Shown in pieces: positions 26,556 to 36,464 of a DNA stretch of 64,000 nucleotides. The stretch is from Roseibium sediminicola (GTDB lineage: Bacteria > Pseudomonadota > Alphaproteobacteria > Rhizobiales > Stappiaceae): NCBI RefSeq assembly GCF_023156505.1, contig NZ_JALNMJ010000013.1, positions 1-64,000 on the forward strand. Direction: 5' to 3'. Below the pieces are notes generated by a model. The model saw only the letters and a list, made by a program, of their open reading frames with translations. It had not been told where the DNA came from and searched no databases. Position numbers and translations under genes: made by a program. Position 1 is the stretch's first letter. Each line of letters starts with the position of its first letter.

Positions 26556-27902
26556 TCAGTCGAACAGCAGGTGAAAATGCTGCGGATGCGGGGTGCCGCC
26601 GGTGTCGATCTGGCCGGCGGCGCCATCCGCCCTGCGCAGGTTCCGCTGTTTGATCAGAGGTTTCAGGATCGCCGGGATCACCGCCTTGTTGATCGCCGCG
26701 CCGAAACAGGTGTGCATGCCGTAGCCCCAGATGATGTAATCCTCAAAGGCCCTGTCGGTGCGGAACGAGTTGGGGTCGTCGATCCGGTAGCGGTCGAACA
26801 TCGCCGACAGGGTGGCGGCAAACACGATCTGTCCCTTGCGGATCCTGGCGGAGCGCAGGGTCGATTTGGCGACCACCGTGTCGTGCAGCGCCCGTCGGTA
26901 GATCACCGGATTGTGCGGATTGAAGCGCAGTGCTTCCCAGAGAAACTGCTCGAACTGCGGATCGTCGGTCAAGGCCGCCCGCTGCGCCTTGCGCAGCTGC
27001 TCCGGCCGGTTCAACAATTCGTCCAGCGCGAGGCAGCAAGCCTTCGATATGGTCGGAATCGCGCCGATCAAAAGCCCCACCAGATTGTTGCGGATGCCGA
27101 GATCGTCCATGCCCGGCGTGCCGCATTTCTGAAGGTCGAGGCAGCGGTTGAGGATCTGCGGCCGGTCATCCGGGTTGGACTTGCGCTCGGTGATCGCTCC
27201 ATCCAGATAGTCGCGCAGGGCCGCTGCATAGGTCATCGCCTTTGCATCCAGATCCGGATCGGCGGGCAGGTCCTCGAACAGGTACCAGAACAGAACCGTG
27301 GTCCAGTCCTGCATGGTAGCCGCCTCGCCGCCGACACCGAAATAGGTGTCGGTCATGTCCCAGGGAATGTGCCGCGACAGCTGCGGCACCAGATCGATCT
27401 TGCCGCCCGAGCCGGCAACGATCTCTTCGGCCAGCGCGGCGGCGCGCGGCAGCACGATCTCCGCCACATCCGGTCCTCGTGCAGCCAGCCGCATCGCCGA
27501 GGTGTCGCGGGTATAGGGCCAGCCCGGCTGCATGCCGAGGAAAAAATTCTCACCCGCCGTCAGCTTGCGCATCCGCGACCCGTAGACAACCTCGAAATCC
27601 TCGTTCCGGTTCAAGACGTCGATGCAGTCGTCGTGGCGTGTGACGACCGCCGTGCCGGTGTTGTCATAGGCCTTCACCAGCACCTTGCCGAAAGACAGGT
27701 TCGGCCAGAAAGCCCTGAGCGCGGCGAAGATCCGCTCCTGCGTCGCAGCCGCGGTCAGAAACGGGCCAAGCGCGGCCTTGCCGCCGGATGCGAGAGCCGC
27801 GCCGCCCTTGCCGATCAGCCAGCCCAGCGCGATAAGGCCTTCGATCAGCACCATGAGCAGGCGGCCCGCCGCTTTGAAACTTCCGGTCAGCCGTTCAAGC
27901 AT
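26556..27902 (-). CDS. Cytochrome P450
   Basis: A 448-aa P450. The I-helix region is LIGAIPTISKAC, the K-helix ExxR is EALR, and the heme loop GYGMHTCFG gives the thiolate ligand Cys399. An N-terminal hydrophobic stretch (LMVLIEGLIALGWLI) may anchor it to the membrane, unusual for bacterial P450s. The loop lacks the usual FxxG phenylalanine (YGMHTC). ATG 27902 with GAGGA upstream is preferred to TTG 27929. No ferredoxin or reductase gene is nearby. It is the last gene of an operon with a DyP peroxidase (10-bp gap), which suggests peroxide-linked chemistry (inference). Confidence 0.9.
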   Translation of the reverse strand: MLERLTGSFKAAGRLLMVLIEGLIALGWLIGKGGAALASGGKAALGPFLTAAATQERIFAALRAFWPNLSFGKVLVKAYDNTGTAVVTRHDDCIDVLNRNEDFEVVYGSRMRKLTAGENFFLGMQPGWPYTRDTSAMRLAARGPDVAEIVLPRAAALAEEIVAGSGGKIDLVPQLSRHIPWDMTDTYFGVGGEAATMQDWTTVLFWYLFEDLPADPDLDAKAMTYAAALRDYLDGAITERKSNPDDRPQILNRCLDLQKCGTPGMDDLGIRNNLVGLLIGAIPTISKACCLALDELLNRPEQLRKAQRAALTDDPQFEQFLWEALRFNPHNPVIYRRALHDTVVAKSTLRSARIRKGQIVFAATLSAMFDRYRIDDPNSFRTDRAFEDYIIWGYGMHTCFGAAINKAVIPAILKPLIKQRNLRRADGAAGQIDTGGTPHPQHFHLLFD

Positions 27903-27912
27903 CGCCTTGTCC

Positions 27913-29622
27913 TCAGGTTGGATCGACAATGCCCATGGCGATCATGCGCAGCGCGATCATCGAGGGCACGAAGAAATAGTCACCGCCACGGCATTCCACG
28001 AAGGTCTTGAGCTTCGTCATCATGTAGGGCGGTTTTCCGCTCTTGGGATTGGACGGGATCATGTGCCGTGTGTGCTCGTCATGGCGGCCGAGCATCGGGC
28101 AGGTGTTGTTGCCCTGATGGAAGTCGAGCCCATACTGGACCCATTGCTGCTGGACGAATTCGAATTGCCGGAACAGGTCGACGCACATGATCATCATGAT
28201 CACACCCTGTTCGGTTTTGTCGTCGCGATGGTCAGACGCCGGCGGTCCGTAGGGCAAACCACGCCGCAAAATGCGCCGGCGCTTGTTCAGGGCGTGCGTG
28301 GCTGTCCTGTTTTCCGGCTGCGCTCCAGTCTCCGGATCCACCCCGAAAGCGTTGAGCGGGTCGAGATAGTCCCGTGTGTTCATGCGTCTGACATGTGCGC
28401 CGCCCGGGCACTTGAACCCGGCCATGTCATCGGCATAGCGGAAATCCGAGGCGTCCGGCGTGCGGATATAGGCGATGTTCTTGCCCCAGGCCTCCGGGTC
28501 CTTGCGGAAGCGGCCATCCTTGTCGAGCCAGCCGCCCTTTTGACCGAAGGCAAGCCAGTCGGCAAAATCCGGCACAACCGCCAGCGGCACTCCGTCCGAC
28601 CAGCGGCCGCACATCTTGGCGAGGATCGTTTCCCTGGCCTCGAACGCATCCACGTCCATGATATCGGCATAGTGTGCCGCTTCCTCAGCCACCACCTCAT
28701 CGAAACTGCCGACATTCTGATGCAGCTTGCGATAGGCCATAAACGTGCTGTTCTGCATGAATTCGGGCGGCATCGCGGTCGGTGGCAATTCCTGGCTTTC
28801 GCCCGTGTGGCCCAGCACGAATTCGCCCGCTTCCAGCGGTTCCCAGTCGCCCCCCATGCGCTTGCCACGGCCCTTGACCGCCTCCTTTTCCTGTTTCGGA
28901 GGGTATTGCCCCTTGAACACCGGATCGCTGATGCCGTCGGTGAACCCGAAATGCTCACGCGGCGTCGGCAGGTGCAGTCCGCCAAAATCGTCGAACACGG
29001 CGGAGGCGGCCTGGAATGGATCCTTGCCGCTCTTGCCGTTTTTCTCGATCAATACAATGCCGTCATTGGTCAGGCTTTTAAGCCACTCCGTCCGGGCTTC
29101 GAGATCGGGATGCGGCTGCTTCATGCGGGCGAGGAATTCCGGCGTATCGGGGGCTGCATCGCCGGTGTCGGGCTGAGCGTTGAGCGTGACCAGGATATGG
29201 ACGTCCTCCTTGCCGCCGGAGCCGTCCTTACGGTTGTTCTTCCAGGTGTCGTCCCAGTCCTTGTCCCACTTGGGATCGTCAGCCTCGGTCTTCGCCGGAT
29301 TGCGGTCCCCCAGCACGGAGGCCCGCGCGCGCATGCCGGAGATAAAGACGTCCGGCATGCCCCGCAGCGTCCGGTCGGGAACTTCCAGCCAGTAAAGCCC
29401 CATGAAAGTGAAGGCGATGTTCACCGTGCAGGTGGGCTTGTCCGCCTCTTCGGGCCAGCGCGCCGAGGTGGTCACTTGCCGGCGCACCGCGTCGACAAAC
29501 GAGCGGCCCGCCTCGGGCTTCCGGATCTGAAAGAAGAAATAGCGGGCAAAGGGGAAGGAAAACCGGCCGTAGGCACGGGTCACATTGCCCTGAATGTCGT
29601 GGAGGTTCAGTTGAAAGGTCAT
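27913..29622 (-). CDS. DyP-type heme peroxidase
   Basis: A 569-aa dye-decolourising-type peroxidase, longer than the 300-450 aa of common classes. The distal GxxDG motif is FGFTDG (225-230, with Asp229). The proximal heme ligand is likely His410 in GAHVRRMNTRD, and an Arg-rich RRRILRRGLPYG follows. An N-terminal LHDIQGNVTRAYG opening and charged insertions near 105-140 and 235-270 account for the length. There is no Tat signal and no obvious encapsulin-targeting tail. It sits between two unknown genes and the P450 gene in one operon. Confidence 0.9.
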   Translation of the reverse strand: MTFQLNLHDIQGNVTRAYGRFSFPFARYFFFQIRKPEAGRSFVDAVRRQVTTSARWPEEADKPTCTVNIAFTFMGLYWLEVPDRTLRGMPDVFISGMRARASVLGDRNPAKTEADDPKWDKDWDDTWKNNRKDGSGGKEDVHILVTLNAQPDTGDAAPDTPEFLARMKQPHPDLEARTEWLKSLTNDGIVLIEKNGKSGKDPFQAASAVFDDFGGLHLPTPREHFGFTDGISDPVFKGQYPPKQEKEAVKGRGKRMGGDWEPLEAGEFVLGHTGESQELPPTAMPPEFMQNSTFMAYRKLHQNVGSFDEVVAEEAAHYADIMDVDAFEARETILAKMCGRWSDGVPLAVVPDFADWLAFGQKGGWLDKDGRFRKDPEAWGKNIAYIRTPDASDFRYADDMAGFKCPGGAHVRRMNTRDYLDPLNAFGVDPETGAQPENRTATHALNKRRRILRRGLPYGPPASDHRDDKTEQGVIMMIMCVDLFRQFEFVQQQWVQYGLDFHQGNNTCPMLGRHDEHTRHMIPSNPKSGKPPYMMTKLKTFVECRGGDYFFVPSMIALRMIAMGIVDPT

Positions 29623-29634
29623 GGGGTCAATACC

Positions 29635-30648
29635 TCAAACACGTGCCTGGGGCTGCGGCGCGGCGCTGGAAATCACGCCGGGCCGCTGCGTCGGCTCAAA
29701 GATGTCCGACGGCTTGTGCCGTCCGATAAAATCGCCGAAGGCGGTATGCAGCGCGGCAGCGTCCCGTCCCTGGTTTTCGGCGACAAAATCGGCGAAGGCT
29801 TGCTGCAGATAGAGCGCCTTGAGCACGGTCGGCAGGTCGTCATATTTCGCCGGTGGCAGCGGCTTGGCGCCATTGGCGAGCGCAAAGCGCACCGCGAGGA
29901 CGAAGATGACGAGCGTCAGCACCAGAGCGAGCACCGTGAGCAGCAGCGTGTTGATGCCGAAAAGCGTGCCCATGCCGAAGATGCGGAGCAGCAGCGCGAC
30001 GACGGCAATCACAGCCGGCACTCCGACCGCGATCCCCAGCGGTATCAGCGGCAGATTGTTGAACTCGGGCAGTTCCAGATAGTAGTCGTGGAATGGCATC
30101 GTCGTCTCGACATGGCACCGCTCCAGGTAGGCGCCGAATTTCGCGCCGCTATCGACGCCGCCAAAGTCGCGGCAGCTGTCGAAGATGGCCTTAATCTCTT
30201 CTCCCATCGTGTCCCAGAGCGTCTGCGCATAGGCCATCCGGACCTCGCGCTGCTGCTCCGGCGAGAGCGTGGCGGGCAGAGGTTTGCCGTCGGCCGTTAC
30301 GGCGTCGATATCGGCGGTGAAGACCAGATAAGCCGAATTCAGGTGGTCGACATGTTTGGGAACGATCGTGTCCACGCCCTTGAGGATGGACACCAAAACG
30401 TTCTCGCCGTCGCGGCCGTTGTAGACCACGTCGTCCAGCACGAACATGCGCGCGAAATGCGTGCGTGTGTTCCGGGAAAAGGGCGCGGCGTATTCCATTT
30501 TTTGCGTGGCGGGGGACTGATGCGCCGGCGGCAGCTTGGCCAGTTCGATGCGCACATTCTGCTTGTAGGAAACGCCGTTTTTCGGACCGCCCGGCTTGAT
30601 CGGGACAAGAAAGGTCAGGAACAGGTGTCCGCTGTCGAGATCGGCCAT
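29635..30648 (-). CDS. Unknown protein with HFAR signature and two TM segments
   Basis: A 337-aa protein. The N-terminal two thirds look like a soluble alpha/beta domain with RTHFARMFVLDDVV and SAYLVFTADIDAV. Two adjacent hydrophobic segments follow (about 200-255). The C-terminal tail is cytoplasmic and Pro-rich at the end. ATG 30648 is chosen, 1 bp after the preceding gene. The DyP gene starts 12 bp after its stop. HFAR and the following hydrophobic F..(N/D) strand also occur in the preceding gene product, so the two may be related. Function unknown. Confidence 0.75.
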   Translation of the reverse strand: MADLDSGHLFLTFLVPIKPGGPKNGVSYKQNVRIELAKLPPAHQSPATQKMEYAAPFSRNTRTHFARMFVLDDVVYNGRDGENVLVSILKGVDTIVPKHVDHLNSAYLVFTADIDAVTADGKPLPATLSPEQQREVRMAYAQTLWDTMGEEIKAIFDSCRDFGGVDSGAKFGAYLERCHVETTMPFHDYYLELPEFNNLPLIPLGIAVGVPAVIAVVALLLRIFGMGTLFGINTLLLTVLALVLTLVIFVLAVRFALANGAKPLPPAKYDDLPTVLKALYLQQAFADFVAENQGRDAAALHTAFGDFIGRHKPSDIFEPTQRPGVISSAAPQPQARV

Positions 30649-30649
30649 G

Positions 30650-31321
30650 TCACGCCCCCCTTTTGCTGGCGAATTCCGCCTGCGCATCTGCGATATATTT
30701 GAGCCGGTTCACGTCGGCGCGCTCTGTATCGAGACTGGCGACAGGTCCGAAGCCGGGGTCGCCGAGATCGGTCTGGATTTTCAGATAGGCCGCCTGGAAG
30801 GCCTTGTTGAAGGTCTCCGGCTCGCCTTTCTCATGGGCCGCGACCAGGTCCTTCAGGACGTCATAGACCTTGAGCGCCGACTTGACGTCGCGCTGCGCCG
30901 AGCCGGGCGTGGCATTGTAATAATAGTCCGTACCGATCTGGTTGTAGGTGATGTAGTTCTTGAAAGGCGTGATCGGGATCGACAGAGGGTATTTGGTTGC
31001 CGAAAACCAGAACAGGTTCAGCCCGTTCGGAATGCCGTCGGAAAAAGCGTCGATATACTGGTCCCAAGTGCCGTTGAAGTTGGAACAGAACAACATGTAG
31101 TCGCTTTGCAGCTGTTCCTTTTCCTGCCCCAGATCCGGCCACTGGTCCCGCTTGATGATAACCCAGCGGGCGAAATGGATCAGTGACAGACCGAGCAGGC
31201 CCTGCAGTCTTTCGGGCAAGCCGCGCGCGGCCATGAACAGAAGCCGGTTGATCCAGGTGCACCAGGGGTGGCTGGGGGTCACCACGTTCATTGCGTAAGC
31301 TTTACCGGCAACGTTCGACAT
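30650..31321 (-). CDS. Unknown protein, first gene of DyP/P450 operon
   Basis: A 223-aa protein that I cannot name. It has a hydrophobic N-terminal third, then LIHFARWVIIKRDQW, MLFCSNFNGTWDQYIDAF and an aromatic patch NYITYNQIGTDYYYN. ATG 31321 has GGAGG 7 bp upstream; the longer frame to 31411 lacks a ribosome-binding site. The gene is directly followed by the 337-aa unknown gene. The HFAR...SNFNG pattern resembles a recurring motif in uncharacterised proteins near heme peroxidases (from memory, untested). Confidence 0.75.
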   Translation of the reverse strand: MSNVAGKAYAMNVVTPSHPWCTWINRLLFMAARGLPERLQGLLGLSLIHFARWVIIKRDQWPDLGQEKEQLQSDYMLFCSNFNGTWDQYIDAFSDGIPNGLNLFWFSATKYPLSIPITPFKNYITYNQIGTDYYYNATPGSAQRDVKSALKVYDVLKDLVAAHEKGEPETFNKAFQAAYLKIQTDLGDPGFGPVASLDTERADVNRLKYIADAQAEFASKRGA

Positions 31322-31533
31322 GCTTGACCTCCAGGAACTCCAAAAAAACGTGTGGGCCGGACGCGCGCACGCTGCAGCTGTATCAGACTGCAAAAATTCC
31401 CAAGGAGTCAAAGACTAATTTACCCTACGTCATGAGACGGAGAGCCGCCGTCTGTGCGAGGCGGCAGAGAAGCTGCCTATTTTGGGAGTATCAAGGGCGA
31501 CAACAAACAGGGCCGGCCTCGGTCAGCTGGCAA

Positions 31534-34209
31534 TCAGGAGGCTTTGCGCCAGGCTTCCGAGCGGACGAAATCGATCAACCTGTCGGAGGACATCGGCGGC
31601 GCGAACGCATAGCCCTGAAGCGCGTCGCAGCCGAGATCGCGCAGGATCCGGGCATGCTCCATCGTTTCCACACCCTCGGCAACGACCTTGATGCCCAGCG
31701 ACTGGCCGATTTCGATGATCGAGGCGACCAGGCGCCGCTGGCCTTCGGACTGGATGATCGGCAAGATCAGCTGCCGGTCGATCTTGAGGCGCGACGGCCG
31801 CAGATGAATGAGACTGACGATCGAGGCGTAGCCGGTGCCGAAATCGTCAATCTCGATGTCGATCCCTACCTGCCTCAAACGTTCGAAATTGGCGGCTATG
31901 ACGTCGTTCTTGTCGTCAAGGAAGATCGACTCCAGCAACTCAAAGGACAATGTCCCCGGCTCGAAAGACAGGCCGTCGAGGCTTTCCATCAGGTTGGCGT
32001 CGTTGAGGCGGCCCGCCGACACATTGACCGACATTTTGGGGATCTCGATCCCGGCGGCCTTCCAGCGCGTCGACTGCCACAGCGTCTGCTCCAGGATGAT
32101 CCGGTCGATCAGCGGCACCACATTGAGTTCGTCGGCGGTTTTCAGGAACGCATCCGGAGACAGGATGCCCTCGCTCGGGTGATCCCAGCGAGCCAATGCC
32201 TCAACACCGCTGATCTGAAGCGTTCTGGCATCGAACTGGGGCTGGAAGAAGGGCAGGAATTCCTGCCGTTCCAAGCCGCTTAGAATGTCATCGGCGACCT
32301 GCTTGTTGCGGATGATCTCCAATTTGAGCGTGTCGGAGAAGAATTCGAACCGGTTGCGGCCGTTGCTCTTTGCGCGGTAGAGCGCCAGGTCCGCGTCGAC
32401 CAGCAGGTGACGGCCATAGTCGTGTAAGGAGGTGTCCGCCATGGCGATCCCGATGCTGACGCCGATCCGGCACTGGTGGCCGTCATAGGGGATCGGTTGG
32501 CGCATCCGCTCGATGACCCGTTCAGCCAGGTGCGCCAGTTGTTCCTCGTCGGTCGGCTCGGTGATGGCAATGACAAATTCGTCGCCGCCGATGCGCGCGA
32601 CAAAATCCGTCGGCCCGGCCTTTTCCGTGAGGACCGAGGCGGCATAGATCAGCATGCTGTCGCCCGCCGCGTGACCGAGCGTGTCGTTGATATGCTTGAA
32701 CCGGTCGAGATCGATATGCAGCAGCGCGGTCGGTTTGCGCGGGGCCTGCGCGTCGAGCAGATGCTGGTCGAGGTAGCGCCGGTTCGGCAGGCCCGTCAGA
32801 CTGTCATGCAGCGAATGGTGCTCCATCAGCGCACGCGCGTCTTCGAGCTCCTTGTTGCGGTCTTCGGCGTTGCGCTTGGCGTTCAACAGCCGGGTCTTCA
32901 GCTGGATGTCGCTGGAAACGTCCCAATTGACACCAAGGATGTAGCGCTGACCGCGGGCGTTGGTATGCACGGCGCCGATGGCCCGGATCCAGCGCGTCGA
33001 GCCGTCCTGCAAGATGACCCGGAAGTCGGAATGATACATGCCGCCCGCGTCTATCGCGTCCCAGTATTCCTTTTCAGCGCGTTCAAGGTCGTCCGGATGA
33101 AGACTGTCGGACCAGACGTCGTATTGGGTCGTGTCGCGATCCGCGGGGATGTCATAAAGCTCTCGCATGCGCCCGTCCCAGGTCAGTTCGCCCGTGTCGA
33201 GATTAAGCTCCCAGATGCCGATCTTCGAGGTGTCCAGCGCCAGCTTGAGACGCTGGGAAAGGCCCTCCATCTGGACCTGTCGGCGCTGCAACTCGCGAAT
33301 ATGCACCCGGCGCTGATCATAAAGCTGCCCGGCGATGAAGATCGGCAGAACGACCAGGAGGCCGCCGACCAGGATCAGGGACCGGACCTGCCAGACATTT
33401 TCGGGCATATCGGACCAGCCGCCACGCGGGATCGCCGCAATCTGCCAGCGACCGGCTGGCAGGACCACCTCGGACAGGACCGGTTTCTGCGCCAGGATCC
33501 GCTCATCCCCGAAAAACACGGTCTTGTCCATGACATTCGCATCCCGGCCGGAAATCGCAATGTCGATCGGCAGGTCCGGGTCGGTGAGACCGCTGTCGGC
33601 ATAGAGACGCTCGGCATCGACAACGGCCGAAATGAGCCCCCAGAGGTGCCTGTCACCGGCGGCATCCTCATAGAAGACGGGAAACCGCCCAATGAAGCCG
33701 ATGCCCCCCTGGAGCAGATTGACGGGGCCGGCCAGAAGCATCTCTCCGGAATTCACCGCCCTCATGGCCGCTTCGCGTTGCTGCTCATTTTTGCGGTAAT
33801 CGAGCCCGATCGCCTTTTCATTGCCTTCCATCGGGTACATCAGGCTGACGACCAGATCCGGCGCACCGGCGATGTTGCGAAGCTGCGAGTGTTTGCCGAT
33901 CAACGAGCGGGTGATGTCGCCGAATTGCTCCTGATCGATGTCCTTCTGAGTGGCAATCAGGGCAACCATGCCACGGACAAGCTGCAGATTGCTGTTGATG
34001 TTGCCTTCCAGCCGGGCCCGGACAAGGCCCAGGTGCTCGCCGACATCCGCGCGTGCGCTTTGGCGGTGCACCGACCGGTTCTGCAGTTCCGCGAATATGC
34101 CGGCAACGATTGTCACGGCCAGGGCAATCCCGACAGCAGCGACGCTGATCAGGCTCGGCCGCGACAACACGTGGCTGGCATCTATTCGGGAAAAGAACGT
34201 CTTCGACAT
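31534..34209 (-). CDS. CHASE-PAS-GGDEF-EAL cyclic-di-GMP enzyme
   Basis: An 891-aa membrane signalling protein. A first membrane segment (about 23-43) and a CHASE-like periplasmic sensor are followed by a second membrane segment (about 275-297), a PAS domain, a GGDEF domain with intact RIGGDEFVIAI, and an EAL domain with EALARW, NVSAGRL, DDFGTGYASI and VVAEGVE. Catalytic motifs of both cyclase and phosphodiesterase are present, so it may be bifunctional. It is transcribed alone. Local cyclic-di-GMP control could bear on the pilus locus (inference). Confidence 0.93.
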   Translation of the reverse strand: MSKTFFSRIDASHVLSRPSLISVAAVGIALAVTIVAGIFAELQNRSVHRQSARADVGEHLGLVRARLEGNINSNLQLVRGMVALIATQKDIDQEQFGDITRSLIGKHSQLRNIAGAPDLVVSLMYPMEGNEKAIGLDYRKNEQQREAAMRAVNSGEMLLAGPVNLLQGGIGFIGRFPVFYEDAAGDRHLWGLISAVVDAERLYADSGLTDPDLPIDIAISGRDANVMDKTVFFGDERILAQKPVLSEVVLPAGRWQIAAIPRGGWSDMPENVWQVRSLILVGGLLVVLPIFIAGQLYDQRRVHIRELQRRQVQMEGLSQRLKLALDTSKIGIWELNLDTGELTWDGRMRELYDIPADRDTTQYDVWSDSLHPDDLERAEKEYWDAIDAGGMYHSDFRVILQDGSTRWIRAIGAVHTNARGQRYILGVNWDVSSDIQLKTRLLNAKRNAEDRNKELEDARALMEHHSLHDSLTGLPNRRYLDQHLLDAQAPRKPTALLHIDLDRFKHINDTLGHAAGDSMLIYAASVLTEKAGPTDFVARIGGDEFVIAITEPTDEEQLAHLAERVIERMRQPIPYDGHQCRIGVSIGIAMADTSLHDYGRHLLVDADLALYRAKSNGRNRFEFFSDTLKLEIIRNKQVADDILSGLERQEFLPFFQPQFDARTLQISGVEALARWDHPSEGILSPDAFLKTADELNVVPLIDRIILEQTLWQSTRWKAAGIEIPKMSVNVSAGRLNDANLMESLDGLSFEPGTLSFELLESIFLDDKNDVIAANFERLRQVGIDIEIDDFGTGYASIVSLIHLRPSRLKIDRQLILPIIQSEGQRRLVASIIEIGQSLGIKVVAEGVETMEHARILRDLGCDALQGYAFAPPMSSDRLIDFVRSEAWRKAS

Positions 34210-34355
34210 TGAACCTTATCTGTCGGGAGGTCTCCGATTGAGTCTGATTATGACCTCCGAGTCTTGGAATTCATTTCAGAATATCGTTAAAATCAAAACA
34301 AATGCCGAAGGGGAAGTTTACTACCCCTACGAAAGGCAGCCCGATCCCGCTGCCG

Positions 34356-35261
34356 TCATCTCAGCAACACCACGCCGATCACCGCCGCCACGATCAGCAC
34401 GCAGCCGAAAATCTCCGACCTGACAATCACCTCCTTGAACACCAGCCACGAGGCCAGGAAGGTGAAGACCAGCTCGATCTGGGCGAGTGCGCGCACATAA
34501 GCGACATTCTGCAGGGTCATGGCGGTGAACCAGCCAATGGAGCCGGCAACGCCGGATGCGCCGACCCAGACGGCGGCGCGCCAGGCACTGAGGCTGGCAC
34601 GCAGCTGGTCCGGCTCGCGCAAGGCCATCCAGGCGGCCATCACCAGGGTCTGGAACAGGGTTGCGAAGACCAGGGCATAGGCAGCCTGCATGGCGACAAC
34701 CGTGCCCTCCAGCGACAGGGACGCGGTTCTGTAGGCAACCGCGGACGCACCGAACAGGGCCGCGGAGGCCAGGCCGATCAGCGCCGGACGGCCAACCAGA
34801 TTGCCGCGAATGGCGGAGACGGTCAGCGGCACCCGCGCCAACGAGATCACGATCACGCCGGTGATGCCGATCAGGATGCACAGGCCTGCGGTCAGGCTGA
34901 TGCGTTCGCCCAGGACCACAAAGCCGAACAGGGCCGCCTGGATTGGCTCGGTCTTCGAATAGGCGGTTCCGACGGCGAAATTGCGGAAGGAAAACAGGTG
35001 GATCAGCAGGAAGGTCGCCAGGATCTGCGCCAGACCGCCGAGGGCACCGGCGACCAGCAGCGTCAAAGTCGGCTCCGGCAGGGCATAGCCGAAGACCTGG
35101 TTCAGAACCACCAGGTAAAGTATGGCAAAGGGCACACCATAGCCGAACCGCACAAAGGTCGCCCCGGTGGTGCCGAGCCGTCCCTTGAGGTGCTTCTGCA
35201 AGGCCGTGCGAAGGTTCTGGCAGAACGCCGCGGCGATGGTGATTGGTATCCAGAGTTCCAC
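34356..35261 (-). CDS. DMT-superfamily (EamA-type) transporter
   Basis: A 301-aa membrane protein with ten hydrophobic segments in two EamA-like halves, the usual drug/metabolite transporter layout. Conserved stretches include TAYSKTEPIQAALFGFVVLGERIS in the first half (split) and ALAQIELVFTFLASWLVFKE in the second. The start is GTG at 35261 with AAAGAGG upstream. The substrate is unknown; amino acid or metabolite export is typical. Confidence 0.88.
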   Translation of the reverse strand: MELWIPITIAAAFCQNLRTALQKHLKGRLGTTGATFVRFGYGVPFAILYLVVLNQVFGYALPEPTLTLLVAGALGGLAQILATFLLIHLFSFRNFAVGTAYSKTEPIQAALFGFVVLGERISLTAGLCILIGITGVIVISLARVPLTVSAIRGNLVGRPALIGLASAALFGASAVAYRTASLSLEGTVVAMQAAYALVFATLFQTLVMAAWMALREPDQLRASLSAWRAAVWVGASGVAGSIGWFTAMTLQNVAYVRALAQIELVFTFLASWLVFKEVIVRSEIFGCVLIVAAVIGVVLLR

Positions 35262-35338
35262 CGAAACCTCTTTCCTTTATTGATCTGGCTTCATGCTTCC
35301 ATATTTCAACCAAGCATAAAACTGCCGAAACCTCTTTC
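35261..35338. repeat. 14-bp direct repeat covering a ribosome-binding site
   Basis: CCGAAACCTCTTTC occurs at 35261-35274 and again at 35325-35338. On the minus strand the first copy carries the ribosome-binding site of the DMT transporter gene. The second copy lies 64 bp further upstream, in front of a three-codon open frame ending in TGA. Confidence 0.45.
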
Positions 35339-35511
35339 GATTGTTTATCTATTCTCATCTCTCGCCATTTTTCATGCCGGGAAGCATGCCGCAAAGAGAG
35401 CACGGCCATGACGGCTATGGAACATCTGCCGGGCCTGCCAAGCTTGACAGGGCGGCACCGGGCGGCTTAGGTCCGCGCCAGATTTGTTAACGCCCGGAGA
35501 CCCCCTATCAG

Positions 35512-36363
<852 letters not shown>

Positions 36364-36391
36364 CGCAGCGCTTCGCTTTGACAGAGTTGCG

Positions 36392-36419
36392 ACCCCGCCC
36401 CTTACCGGGCGGGGTTTTT
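36392..36419 (+). terminator. Rho-independent terminator after dapD
   Basis: ACCCCGCCC (36392-36400) pairs with GGGCGGGGT (36407-36415) around a 6-nt loop, followed by a T run. It starts 28 bp after the dapD stop. Confidence 0.88.
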
Positions 36420-36464
36420 GCTGTCGGGACCTAGGTCTGCACCTCCCTGCCAACGTCCTCCTGA

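Noticed and set aside
26556..29622. Encapsulin-DyP nanocompartment
   Set aside because: There is no encapsulin gene nearby and the DyP C-terminus lacks an obvious targeting extension.
27685..30702. A 1005-codon open frame on the plus strand opposite the DyP/P450 operon
   Set aside because: It is antisense to four genes with clear motifs, has no recognisable domain and is low-complexity (Arg/His/Gly-rich). Long antisense frames are expected in high-GC coding DNA.
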